From assembly GCF_007559005.1 (NCBI RefSeq), contig NZ_CP041763.1, forward strand, positions 1,644,463-1,708,462: DNA of 64,000 nt, written 5' to 3'. Under the pieces are notes generated by a model. The model did not search any database. It saw only the letters and a list, made by a program, of their open reading frames with translations, and was not told where the DNA came from. The stretch is from Gordonia zhaorongruii (GTDB taxonomy: Bacteria > Actinomycetota > Actinomycetes > Mycobacteriales > Mycobacteriaceae). Every line of letters begins with the position of its first letter. The stretch's first letter is position 1. The position numbers were made by a program, and so were the translations under genes. This document shows, piece by piece, positions 56,762 through 64,000 of this stretch.

Positions 56762-57385
56762 GTGAGCACGTCCACCTGGTTCGCTCTCCTCGGCGCCTGC
56801 ATCCTGATCAGCTTCACCCCCGGGGCGGGAGCTATCAACACGATGAACAACGCACTCACCATCGGTTATCGGCGATCGCTCTGGGGGATCCTCGGCCAGC
56901 AGGCCGCACTTCTCGTTCAGCTCGCGATCGTGGCCGCAGGCCTCGGAGTGGTCATCGCCCGCTCGCCTGTCGCGTTCGACGTGGTGCGCTACACCGGCGC
57001 CGCCTACCTCGCCTATCTCGGCTTCCGGCAGATACTCGCCGACTCGGCCCAGGAGGACGGCGGTGCCGCCCCAGCGAGCGCCGACGAATCGGCGTCCTCG
57101 ATCGTCGCCCGCGGAGTCTGGGTGAATCTGCTGAACCCGAAGGCCATCGTCTTCCTCCTCGCGTTCATTCCGGGGTTCGTCGCTCCGGACCGCGATTTCC
57201 TCGTTCAGTACGCCGTCATCGGGGTCACGGTGGTCGTGGTGGATGTGCTCGTCATGTCGTTGTTCTTCGCGCTTCTCGGCCACGCCTTCGCGCGCATCAC
57301 CTCCACCCCGCGTGCGCGGCGGCGCTTGAACGTGCTGTTCGGCCTGCTCTTCATCGGTGTCGGGATCATGCTCGCCCTCATGTGA
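56762..57385 (+). CDS. LysE/RhtB-family amino acid exporter
   Basis: A 207-residue protein with six hydrophobic segments and the LysE/RhtB signature FTPGAGAINTMNNALTIGYRRSLWGILGQQAALLVQLAIV, YTGAAYLAYLGFRQI and GVWVNLLNPKAIVFLLAFIPGFV. Family members export lysine, threonine or homoserine lactones. GTG start at 56762. About 60 nt separate it from the nfeD gene; it is probably independent of it. Confidence 0.9.
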   Translation: MSTSTWFALLGACILISFTPGAGAINTMNNALTIGYRRSLWGILGQQAALLVQLAIVAAGLGVVIARSPVAFDVVRYTGAAYLAYLGFRQILADSAQEDGGAAPASADESASSIVARGVWVNLLNPKAIVFLLAFIPGFVAPDRDFLVQYAVIGVTVVVVDVLVMSLFFALLGHAFARITSTPRARRRLNVLFGLLFIGVGIMLALM

Positions 57386-57448
57386 CCGAAACGCGGCACT
57401 TTCACCTTGTGAGAGGATGGAGACACGCGAAGCGCAACACGGACTGGG

Positions 57449-57991
57449 GTGCCGATGCTCGGAATCATCTTGCTGGCAATCGGATTGGTCGGTCTTCTGC
57501 TGACCGTCCTCTCGCTGGTCGGATTCGAGTTCGGTGACTTCGACGTCGAGTTCGGCGACTCGGGCATCGGACTGATGTCCGTCACCACCCCGTTCGTCAC
57601 CGGCTTCGGACTGCTCGCCGGCGGACTCATGGTCTTCGGGGACACCGGCGTCTTCGTGGCACTGCTCGCCGGATTGGCGGCCGGCATCGTCCTGGGCCTG
57701 GTTGCGGTGGCCGTCCTCGGCTATCTCGTCGGATCCGAGGAGGAACTCCCGTCGTACGACCTGATCGGAGCCACCGTTCGGATCGTCGAACCGGTCTCGG
57801 ACGGGCGGCTCGGCACTGCCGAAGTTCACACACCGATCGGCTCCCGTCACGTCACCGTCACCTCCGACGAGACGCTCGCCCACAATGACCGCGCGGTCAT
57901 CATCCAACGAATCGCCGATCACGACGGTTTCCACGTCTCGTCGATCACCTTCGACGAGACCACCCACCAAGAAGGGCGCAATCCCCAATGA
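57449..57991 (+). CDS. NfeD-family membrane protein
   Basis: A 180-residue protein with an N-terminal helix, two or three more membrane segments (VTGFGLLAGGLMVFGDTGVFVALLAGLAAGIVLGLVAVAVLGYLVG) and a C-terminal OB-fold domain (DLIGATVRIVEPVSDGRLGTAEVHTPIGSRHVTVTSDE). This is the short NfeD1b/YuaF form that accompanies flotillins. GTG 57449 or ATG 57455 starts it; the stop overlaps the flotillin ATG (ATGA). Confidence 0.88.
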   Translation: MPMLGIILLAIGLVGLLLTVLSLVGFEFGDFDVEFGDSGIGLMSVTTPFVTGFGLLAGGLMVFGDTGVFVALLAGLAAGIVLGLVAVAVLGYLVGSEEELPSYDLIGATVRIVEPVSDGRLGTAEVHTPIGSRHVTVTSDETLAHNDRAVIIQRIADHDGFHVSSITFDETTHQEGRNPQ

Positions 57992-59268
57992 CCACCATCA
58001 TCACGGCCGTCGCAGTCGTGGCGATCCTTGTCGTCATCATCGTTCTACTGTTGCTCTCGCGATACCGCGTCCCCGGAGCCGAAGAGGCGTTCATCGTCAC
58101 CGGCACCGGCAAGGGACACCAGGGCAAGGTGTACCGAGGTACCGGGACGTTCGTCCTGCCCGTCGTGCAGCGTGCCACCCGAGTTCAGTTGTCGTCCATC
58201 AAGGCCGATCTGGACACGTCGACACCGGCGAACGACGGCATCGAACTCAAGGTCCGCGGCGTCGCCGTGGTGAAGGTCGGCGATACCCCCGACGACATCC
58301 TCAAGGCGGGACCGCGTTTCGGCGACGACCTGAACAGAGTGAAGATGCTGGTCACCGAGCAGTTGTCGGGCGAGCTCCGCTCGATCGTCGGCACCATGAC
58401 CGCCAAGAGCATTCTCGTCGACCGCCAGCAGCTGGTCGACCAGGTCGCACAGTCGATCAAGGACATCCTCGGAAACCAGGGTCTGCTGCTCGACAGCTTC
58501 TCCATCAACGACGTCCAGGACTCCGACGGACAGTACTTCAGCGACCTGGCGGCCAAGGAGCGTTCGGATCAGGCTGCGATCGCCGCCCAGTCGCGTGCCG
58601 AAGCACACCGTGTCGCCGAGGAGAGCCGCATCGCGAACGAGCAGGCGATCATCGCGCAGCAGAGGGAACTCGACATCCAACGGGAGGCGGCACGTGAGGC
58701 AACCGACCGTGCGAGCGCCGAGGCCGATGCCGTTCGCCCATTGGTCGAGGCCGAGCGCCTGCGGATCCAGGTGGAGAAGGACAATGAGGTCGCCGAGCAG
58801 AACGCACGTCTGCGTGACACCGAACTCGACGCCGAGGTTCGCCGTCCAGCGGAGGCCGAACTGTTCGCCGCTCAGCAGCGCGCCGAGGCGCGCAAGGCGG
58901 AGATCACCGCCGAGGCCGAGGCGCAGGCCGAGAGCATCCGCATCAAGGGCGAGGCAGAGGCGGAGGCTCTCGAGAAGCGCGCCGCCGCACTGGGCAAGCT
59001 CGACAACGTGGGCCAGCTCGAACTGGTGCTCGGCAAACTGCCCGACATCGTCAGCGCAGCATCCGAGCCGCTGTCCGAATCCAACATCACGCTCGTGGGC
59101 GACTCGGTGAGCCCGCTGACCCGCAGCGCAGGCACCGGTGTCGCGAGCACACTCGAGGTCATCCGGAGCACGACCGGCATCGATGTCGCGAGCATGCTGA
59201 CGAATCTCGGCGAGTCGGACGACGACTCGACGACCACGGCGGTCTCGGTTCCGGAGCAGCGGAGCTAG
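57988..59268 (+). CDS. floA: Flotillin-like SPFH-domain protein
   Basis: A 426-residue protein: N-terminal membrane hairpin helix (TAVAVVAILVVIIVLLLLSRY), SPFH domain (GAEEAFIVTGTGKGHQGKVYRGTGTFVLPVVQRATRV...), a long Ala/Glu coiled coil at about residues 190-340 with EA repeats, and a C-terminal segment TLVGDSVSPLTRSAGTG. Flotillins scaffold membrane microdomains; pairing with NfeD is the usual arrangement. It could be of the FloT or YuaG group. It overlaps the PPOX-family gene tail to tail by 4 nt. Confidence 0.93.
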   Translation: MTTIITAVAVVAILVVIIVLLLLSRYRVPGAEEAFIVTGTGKGHQGKVYRGTGTFVLPVVQRATRVQLSSIKADLDTSTPANDGIELKVRGVAVVKVGDTPDDILKAGPRFGDDLNRVKMLVTEQLSGELRSIVGTMTAKSILVDRQQLVDQVAQSIKDILGNQGLLLDSFSINDVQDSDGQYFSDLAAKERSDQAAIAAQSRAEAHRVAEESRIANEQAIIAQQRELDIQREAAREATDRASAEADAVRPLVEAERLRIQVEKDNEVAEQNARLRDTELDAEVRRPAEAELFAAQQRAEARKAEITAEAEAQAESIRIKGEAEAEALEKRAAALGKLDNVGQLELVLGKLPDIVSAASEPLSESNITLVGDSVSPLTRSAGTGVASTLEVIRSTTGIDVASMLTNLGESDDDSTTTAVSVPEQRS

Positions 59269-59897
59269 TCCCCCGCTGCCAGACGGCGCACGGAGTCGGG
59301 GACGGCCGTCCCCGACTCCGTCACCGGTGCGTCGAAGACCGTGCGCATCGGCACCACACCCGTCCAGTCATCGGTGTCGGCACCCACTCCTCCCGTGCGA
59401 GCTTTGGCGATCCACATGCCGTCGGTGATGGCCAGGCGCAGCGTGCGGGTGGCAGCGATGTCCTTAGCCGCCATCGGCGGAGTCTCCGCCGACCGCCCGG
59501 GGATGATCCGGTCGGTCAGCGCTCGGAGTGCGGCTTCTTCGTCGTCCACTGGCTGCAGGACACCGCGCACAACCGCGGCACGGTAGTTCGCCGAGTGATC
59601 CATCAGCGTGTTCGCTACGACGAGGCCGTCGACTACGTACGCGGTCAGGGTGACCGGCGCTCCCGCGTCGACGTGTCGGAGCAAGCCTGCACCGGTCGAG
59701 CCGTGCACCACCACATCGTCGCCGATGCGCGCGAACACCAGCGGTACCGACCACGGCCACCCGTCGACCACCGTCGACAGCGTGGCGGTGAGGGCGTCGT
59801 CCAAGACCTCGTCGAGCAGCTGACGGTCGCCCTCTCGGTCGATCTTCCGAGTCAGTGATCGCAGGCTCTCCGGTTCACGGTCGGCGCGAGGATTCAT
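59265..59897 (-). CDS. Pyridoxamine 5'-phosphate oxidase-like flavin/F420 split-barrel protein
   Basis: A 210-residue split-barrel protein: LLDEVLDDALTATLSTVVDGWPWSVPLVFARIGDDVVVHGSTGAGLLRHVDAGAPVTLTAYVVDGLVVANTLMDHSANYRAAVVRGVLQPVDDEEAAL. This opening is typical of the actinobacterial PPOX group whose members bind FMN, F420 or haem; the ligand is unknown. It is transcribed alone, convergent on the flotillin gene. Confidence 0.88.
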   Translation of the reverse strand: MNPRADREPESLRSLTRKIDREGDRQLLDEVLDDALTATLSTVVDGWPWSVPLVFARIGDDVVVHGSTGAGLLRHVDAGAPVTLTAYVVDGLVVANTLMDHSANYRAAVVRGVLQPVDDEEAALRALTDRIIPGRSAETPPMAAKDIAATRTLRLAITDGMWIAKARTGGVGADTDDWTGVVPMRTVFDAPVTESGTAVPDSVRRLAAGD

Positions 59898-59979
59898 CTC
59901 TCGATAGTGGCAGGTCTGCTGTCCGTGTGTCTTCGGTGCAGTGCCGACGCGCTCTCCAGCCAGCGCTTACGGTAAGGAC

Positions 59980-60441
59980 ATGCCGTCACAACGCGTGAAG
60001 ATAGATAAGCAGCACCCCGCCATCTACAAGGCGCTGGTGGCCGTGTCGATCGAGGTGAAGAACGCGGCTGCGGAGGCGGGTCTGTCCCGCCAGGTCATCG
60101 AGCTGGTGAACATGCGGTGCTCGCAGATCAACGGATGCGCGTTCTGCCTCAGCCTTCACCACGACGACGCGGTGAAGGCCGGAGTCACCGAGCAGCAGCT
60201 CGCGGTGCTGCCGGCGTGGCGGGAAGCGCCGTTCATCTACGACGATCAGATGCGCGCGGCGCTCGATCTCACCGAGGCGGTGACCGAGCTTCCCGGCCAC
60301 GAGGACATGCAGTGCGCGTACGAGCGTGCCGCGGACATCCTCGACGCCGACCAGCTCTCGACCGTCATCTGGGCAGCCAATGCCATGAACGCCTTCAATC
60401 GTGTATCGATCATGAGCGTCCACAACGTGCGGCCACGCTGA
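59980..60441 (+). CDS. AhpD-like carboxymuconolactone decarboxylase-family protein
   Basis: A 153-residue helical protein with the peroxidase-type AhpD core: EVKNAAAEAGLSRQVIELVNMRCSQINGCAFCLSLHHDDAVKAG, containing the CxxC-SxxH catalytic triplet, and LPAWREAPFIYDDQMRAALDLTEAVTEL. Such proteins act as thiol-dependent hydroperoxide reducers. ATG at 59980 precedes the basic PSQRVKIDKQHP lead. It stands alone between divergent and convergent neighbours. Confidence 0.92.
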   Translation: MPSQRVKIDKQHPAIYKALVAVSIEVKNAAAEAGLSRQVIELVNMRCSQINGCAFCLSLHHDDAVKAGVTEQQLAVLPAWREAPFIYDDQMRAALDLTEAVTELPGHEDMQCAYERAADILDADQLSTVIWAANAMNAFNRVSIMSVHNVRPR

Positions 60442-60471
60442 CGGATTCGCGGCGCTGCACCCGCGTCGACG

Positions 60472-60807
60472 TCAGGGCTGGCGCGACCGCAGGAAGTCCA
60501 GGATCTCGGGCGTGACCGGGTCGGCGAGGTCGGCGACCTCGTCGTGCTTGGAGATGTACCGGGCCACCAGCGGGCAGACGGCGACCGCTCGCTGGCCGAC
60601 CTCCCTCGTGTCGGCGAGCGCGTCGCGAATCAGCACCGAACTCAATCCTCGACCGGAGAACTTATCGTCCAGCTGAGTGTGCGGAAAGATGCGCTGCCGC
60701 CCCTTGTCGACGAACTCCGTGAATCCCGCGAGTTCGCCGTTGACGGTGATGTCGTAACGTCCCTCGGCGTCGTTGCGTGTGACGTCGGTCTGCTCGGACT
60801 CGGTCAT
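60472..60807 (-). CDS. Small GNAT-family N-acetyltransferase (NATD1-like)
   Basis: A 111-residue short GNAT: RYDITVNGELAGFTEFVDKGRQRIFPHTQLDDKFSGRGLSSVLIRDALADTREVGQRAVAVCPLVARYISKHDEVADL, the COG2388/NATD1 pattern. ATG at 60807 overlaps the pirin stop (ATGA). It is the last gene of an operon VOC - LON - pirin - GNAT. The substrate is unknown. Confidence 0.9.
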   Translation of the reverse strand: MTESEQTDVTRNDAEGRYDITVNGELAGFTEFVDKGRQRIFPHTQLDDKFSGRGLSSVLIRDALADTREVGQRAVAVCPLVARYISKHDEVADLADPVTPEILDFLRSRQP

Positions 60808-61790
60808 TGTCCGGGTCTCCTTCTCGGCTTCAGCCGGGTGTTGGGGAGCGGCGGTGCCGGGATCCGCTCGTCGGGACCCCACGTCTCCACTGTGCCGAAA
60901 CGCTCGGAGTGGCGCTCCCATTCCTCTCGGTACTCGACGATCTCATCGTGCGTACGGCCGATGAAGTTCCACCACATGATCACGTCCTCGGTGAACGGGA
61001 CTCCGCCGAGCAGGATCAGGCGGGCCGGTTCGCCGGTCGGATTCTCCAATGTCAGCCGTTCGGGGCCGGGGCCGACGTAGGCGAGGCTCGAACGTCCGAT
61101 GTCCGCGCCCTCGACGATCAGCTCCTCGGTATCGAGCAGCACGCCGTGCTCGAATGCGGGATCGACCGCGATCTCGAGTCTCATGCCGGCATCCAGCAGC
61201 AACTCGGCGCCGAGCATCGGGGTCGCGGTGACGATGGGCGATCGGACACCCGCGAACTCACCTACGAAGACCCGAACGGTTCCGGTCGACTCACCGTCGA
61301 CGCCGGCCAGCGGCACCGGCTCGGGCTCGTGGTGCTGGAATCCGTGCTGGTCGTCGCGGACCGCATCGGGCAGCACCACCCACAACTGCAGACCGTGCAG
61401 CACATCCGTGCTCGGAGTCGAGACCTCCGAATGGCTGATGCCGTGACCGGCCGACATGAGGTTGATCTCGCCGGGTCGGACCATGGCGTGAACCCCGGCG
61501 CTGTCGATGTGCTCGACTTCGCCTTCGAACAGCCAGCTCACCGTCTGCAATCCGGTATGCGGGTGCGGGATCACGTTCATTCCGCCGCTCTGGGCGACAG
61601 GCTCGGGACCGTAGTGGTCAGCGAAGCACCATGCACCGATCATCGACCGGTCTCTCGTGGGCAGCGTCCGCTTGACGAGCAGCGCACGGATGCCGCCCAA
61701 CGGCACCACGCGGGGCTCGACCACTTCGACTCCCGCGAACGGGGCTCCGGAACAATCGATTTCCTGAGGGTGCGGGTCGAGATTGCTCAT
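60804..61790 (-). CDS. Pirin-family bicupin protein
   Basis: A 328-residue bicupin with the pirin metal motif GGMNVIPHPHTGLQTVSWLFEGEVEHIDSAG and AGHGISHSEVS (His/His/Glu ligands), and a C-terminal cupin with LILLGGVPFTEDVIMWWNFIGRTHDEI. Bacterial pirins include quercetin dioxygenase-like enzymes and regulators of pyruvate metabolism. It is coupled to the GNAT gene and starts 30 nt after the LON-domain gene. Confidence 0.93.
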   Translation of the reverse strand: MSNLDPHPQEIDCSGAPFAGVEVVEPRVVPLGGIRALLVKRTLPTRDRSMIGAWCFADHYGPEPVAQSGGMNVIPHPHTGLQTVSWLFEGEVEHIDSAGVHAMVRPGEINLMSAGHGISHSEVSTPSTDVLHGLQLWVVLPDAVRDDQHGFQHHEPEPVPLAGVDGESTGTVRVFVGEFAGVRSPIVTATPMLGAELLLDAGMRLEIAVDPAFEHGVLLDTEELIVEGADIGRSSLAYVGPGPERLTLENPTGEPARLILLGGVPFTEDVIMWWNFIGRTHDEIVEYREEWERHSERFGTVETWGPDERIPAPPLPNTRLKPRRRPGQ

Positions 61791-61820
61791 GACACCACAC
61801 TAGGCGTTCTCGTGGTCCGT

Positions 61821-62450
61821 TCAGACTTGAAGTCGAAACCGCAGTGCCGCGATCAGGTCGTCGACGGCAGCGTCGATGACGTCGACGCGTGCGGCCGCGT
61901 CCGGCGCCTCGAGGACGCGCTGCCGATCGGCGGCGCCCAGCGGAAGGTCGGACGCGGCCCGGAAGGTGTCCGCCGTCGGATCAGGTCCGGTGTAGTCGAC
62001 CGGGTGGGCGAGCTGCGATGCGACCCAGCGCAGCTGCGGGTCCATGCGACCGCCCTGCCCGCACAGCAGTTGCAGCTGGGCCCGTTTGGCGAGAACACCC
62101 GACAAGTCGATCGGCGGCGACGGCGCATCGGGCAGCGAGCAGGTGCGGGCCTGCGGGTACGGATCGTCGGAATCCCATGCCTCCACCCGGATCCGCTCGA
62201 TGCCCACGCACGACACCGAGTACCGGCGCGGGCCGGTCGCAGTCGACTCGTCGACCCGCGCCAGCGTGCCGACCACTCCCCGCTCGTCGCCGCCACCGAC
62301 CTCGGAGCCGCGCTCGATGAGTACGACGCCGAACGTGCGGTCGCCGGCGAGGACATCGTCGAGCAGGTCGGCGTATCGCGGCTCGAATATCCGCAGCGGC
62401 AGCGTCTCCCCCGGGAGGAGTACCGATCCGAGCGGGAACATCGCGGTCAT
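61821..62450 (-). CDS. LON substrate-binding-domain protein
   Basis: A 209-residue stand-alone LON N-terminal domain: MFPLGSVLLPGETLPLRIFEPRYADLLDDVLAGDRTFGVVLIERGSEVGGGDERGVVGTLARV. No ATPase or protease domain follows, so it is an adaptor-like protein of unknown partner. The start overlaps the VOC-protein stop by 4 nt. Confidence 0.92.
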   Translation of the reverse strand: MTAMFPLGSVLLPGETLPLRIFEPRYADLLDDVLAGDRTFGVVLIERGSEVGGGDERGVVGTLARVDESTATGPRRYSVSCVGIERIRVEAWDSDDPYPQARTCSLPDAPSPPIDLSGVLAKRAQLQLLCGQGGRMDPQLRWVASQLAHPVDYTGPDPTADTFRAASDLPLGAADRQRVLEAPDAAARVDVIDAAVDDLIAALRFRLQV

Positions 62451-63187
62451 GCTCGACGGCCGCCCGGCGCACGCAGCGTCTGCTCGATGATGAGCGTCGG
62501 GGTACCGAGGTCCCGTTCGCGCACCGTGCAGACCCGGGTGCCGGTCTTTCGACCGGACCGCACCTCGCTCACGTTCAGCCCGGCATCGACGAGGCGGCGC
62601 CGCTCCGCGTCGATGTCGTCCGCGCGCCAGGCGATACCGCCGAACCGGTCCTGCTCCGCCATCGCCGGCCCCGCCACCACTTCGACGATCGCCGTCCGAG
62701 TGCGGAAGAACAACTGGGAGACGTCATCGGTCAGCGACTTCACCAGCCGGAGGTCCAGGCCGAGTCGGCCGCCGTACAGCGCCACGGCGGCTTCGGCGTC
62801 GGGGTGGGTGAGAACGACGTGATCGATGGCGGCAGCGTCGCGTGCCGAACTGACCCGAGCCGTCACTCCGAGCGGGCCTGTCCCGTCGACCGAGAACGAG
62901 CCCGGCAACCGCTCCACCGTTGGCAGGCCCCGGCGATTCAGCAGCGTCAACGACCGGTCGAGGTCGGCGACGACGAAGTCGACCGCCGGTGACTCGCCCT
63001 CGTCGAAGAGGGTGACGGTGCCGTTGGCCGCCGCCCACAACCCGGTGGCGATCGGTTCACCGAGCAATGCCCGGTAGAGGTCGGTCGCCTTCGCTCGATC
63101 GGCGACGGGGATTCCGAAACCGATGTCCGAGGCGGCCAGCGGGTCGGATGCCGCTCGATCTCGATGAGTGCTCTCGTCCTGGCTCAC
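62447..63187 (-). CDS. VOC-superfamily (glyoxalase-like) protein
   Basis: A 246-residue protein with two vicinal-oxygen-chelate halves: DIGFGIPVADRAKATDLYRALLGEPIATGL and IDHVVLTHPDAEAAVALYGGRLGLDLRLV, plus GGIAWRADDIDAERRRLVDAGLNVSEVRSGRK. GTG at 63187 (VSQDEST) was taken because the further upstream frame looks noncoding. It heads the VOC - LON - pirin - GNAT operon. The catalysed reaction is unknown. Confidence 0.85.
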   Translation of the reverse strand: MSQDESTHRDRAASDPLAASDIGFGIPVADRAKATDLYRALLGEPIATGLWAAANGTVTLFDEGESPAVDFVVADLDRSLTLLNRRGLPTVERLPGSFSVDGTGPLGVTARVSSARDAAAIDHVVLTHPDAEAAVALYGGRLGLDLRLVKSLTDDVSQLFFRTRTAIVEVVAGPAMAEQDRFGGIAWRADDIDAERRRLVDAGLNVSEVRSGRKTGTRVCTVRERDLGTPTLIIEQTLRAPGGRRA

Positions 63188-63334
63188 AATGTCATCGTGG
63201 CACAGGACCGGCTCGTCCAGGACGGCTCCGGCCGGCCGACTTCCGTGCCGAATACGGCGGGTCACCGAGTAGGTTCGTCGTGAGCCCGCCGACGGCCCTC
63301 CACGACGTGTGTACTCGTGAGTAACATAGTGATT

Positions 63335-64000
63335 GTGAGCGAAGACGTGACGACACCCGATTACCGCAACAGCGACCAGTACCGTGCATTCGACATCACC
63401 GTCGCCGACCACGTCGCGGAGGTGACGCTGATCGGCCCTGGTAAAGGCAACGCGATGGGTCCAGACTTCTGGTCCGAACTGGTCCCCATCTTCGAGGGAT
63501 TCGACGCCGACCCCGACGTCCGGGCCGTCGTGATCGCCGGATCGGGTAAGCACTTCTCCTACGGTCTCGACCTGCCCGCCATGTCCGGCGACTTCGGCCC
63601 CGTCCTCGCACCGGATGCGAAGGCCGGACCGCGGACCACGTTCCACACCATGATCAAGCGCATGCAGGCTGGCATCAACGCAGTCGCCGACTGCCGCAAG
63701 CCGGTCGTCGCCGCGATCTCCGGTTGGTGCATCGGCGGCGGAGTCGATCTAATCACCGCAGCCGATATCCGTGTCGCCAGTGCCGATGCGAAGTTCAGTG
63801 TCCGCGAGGTCCGGGTGGCCATCGTCGCCGACATGGGCAGCCTGGCGCGCCTCCCCCGGATCATCGGTGACGGACACACCCGCGAACTTGCCCTCACCGG
63901 CAAGGACATCGACGCCGCACGCGCCGAGAGGATCGGCCTCGTGAACGACGTGCACGACGACCAGGAAGCCGCGCTCGCGGCTGCCCGCGCGACGGCCGCC
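63335..64000 (+). CDS. Enoyl-CoA hydratase/isomerase, dienoyl-CoA isomerase-like (3' end outside window)
   Basis: The first 222 codons of a crotonase. Oxyanion segment HFSYGLDLPAM and GWCIGGGVDLITAADIR are in place. Asp138, Glu158 and Asp166 (GVDL, REV, VADMG) match, with the same 20- and 8-residue spacing, the three acidic catalytic residues of mammalian delta3,5-delta2,4-dienoyl-CoA isomerase, so it probably helps degrade fatty acids with odd-numbered double bonds. GTG start at 63335 is one of three in-frame GTGs (63317, 63329). It diverges from the VOC gene by about 150 nt. Confidence 0.9.
   Translation, partial: MSEDVTTPDYRNSDQYRAFDITVADHVAEVTLIGPGKGNAMGPDFWSELVPIFEGFDADPDVRAVVIAGSGKHFSYGLDLPAMSGDFGPVLAPDAKAGPRTTFHTMIKRMQAGINAVADCRKPVVAAISGWCIGGGVDLITAADIRVASADAKFSVREVRVAIVADMGSLARLPRIIGDGHTRELALTGKDIDAARAERIGLVNDVHDDQEAALAAARATAA

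Noticed and set aside
56621..57988. A 455-codon minus-strand frame across the LysE and NfeD genes
   Set aside because: It is antisense to two recognisable membrane proteins and rich in Glu/Asp/Arg/Gly without motifs.
58560..59000. GAGGCC-like reiterated DNA
   Set aside because: It encodes the Ala-Glu coiled coil of the flotillin and reflects protein, not DNA, repetition.

Overview
The window is high-GC actinobacterial DNA. Several things point to a mycolate-forming member of the Mycobacteriales, with Gordonia-like genera the best guess: two F420-type luciferase-like oxidoreductases, a DUF5313 protein, a GT87 polyprenol-sugar mannosyltransferase, an LGFP-repeat lipoprotein, a GabD1-type 457-residue succinate-semialdehyde dehydrogenase, and a mycothiol-type arsenate reductase. 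The genus is inference. No rRNA, intact tRNA, CRISPR array, transposase or integrase was seen.

Layout. 1-5740: the left edge cuts a nonribosomal peptide synthetase whose first condensation domain resembles EntF/DhbF siderophore synthetases. It is translationally packed behind a HemK-like methyltransferase and a haem-oxygenase-like diiron enzyme; a CDGSH iron-sulfur protein and an MFS exporter diverge from them. 5756-12019: a hydrolase lacking its expected catalytic His, and the lactate locus (LctP permease divergent from lutABC). 12074-19836: solo EgtB with an F420 enzyme, DUF309, aconitase, and a TetR/P450 pair. 19839-24056: a divergent envelope thiol-redox locus (BlaI, M56 protease, two DsbA-like thioredoxins, a CPVC membrane protein, CcdA) with two perfect inverted repeats between the arms.

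24053-45515 is a patchwork of small accessory modules, each with its own regulator: TetR/saccharopine-dehydrogenase-like; a copper island (CopB ATPase, YdhK lipoprotein, MFS plus cysteine-synthase-fold enzyme, divergent two-component system); MarR/membrane protein; DJ-1/PfpI; F420 oxidoreductase; TetR/hydrolase; a chloramphenicol acetyltransferase; and an arsenic island (two dissimilar ArsRs, ArsI, Acr3, ArsC). Operator-like inverted repeats are visible at most of these promoters.

45631-64000 returns to core-like content: DUF5313, GT87, M20 amidohydrolase, DUF4185, GabD1, old yellow enzyme, LGFP lipoprotein, monomeric isocitrate dehydrogenase, LysE exporter, NfeD-flotillin pair, a VOC-LON-pirin-GNAT operon and, at the right edge, a truncated dienoyl-CoA isomerase-like crotonase. 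The most interesting candidates for new biology are the BlaI/M56 thiol-redox locus, the coupled PLP enzyme/MFS pair in the copper island, and the NRPS-diiron-CDGSH neighbourhood. None can be proven from sequence reading alone.
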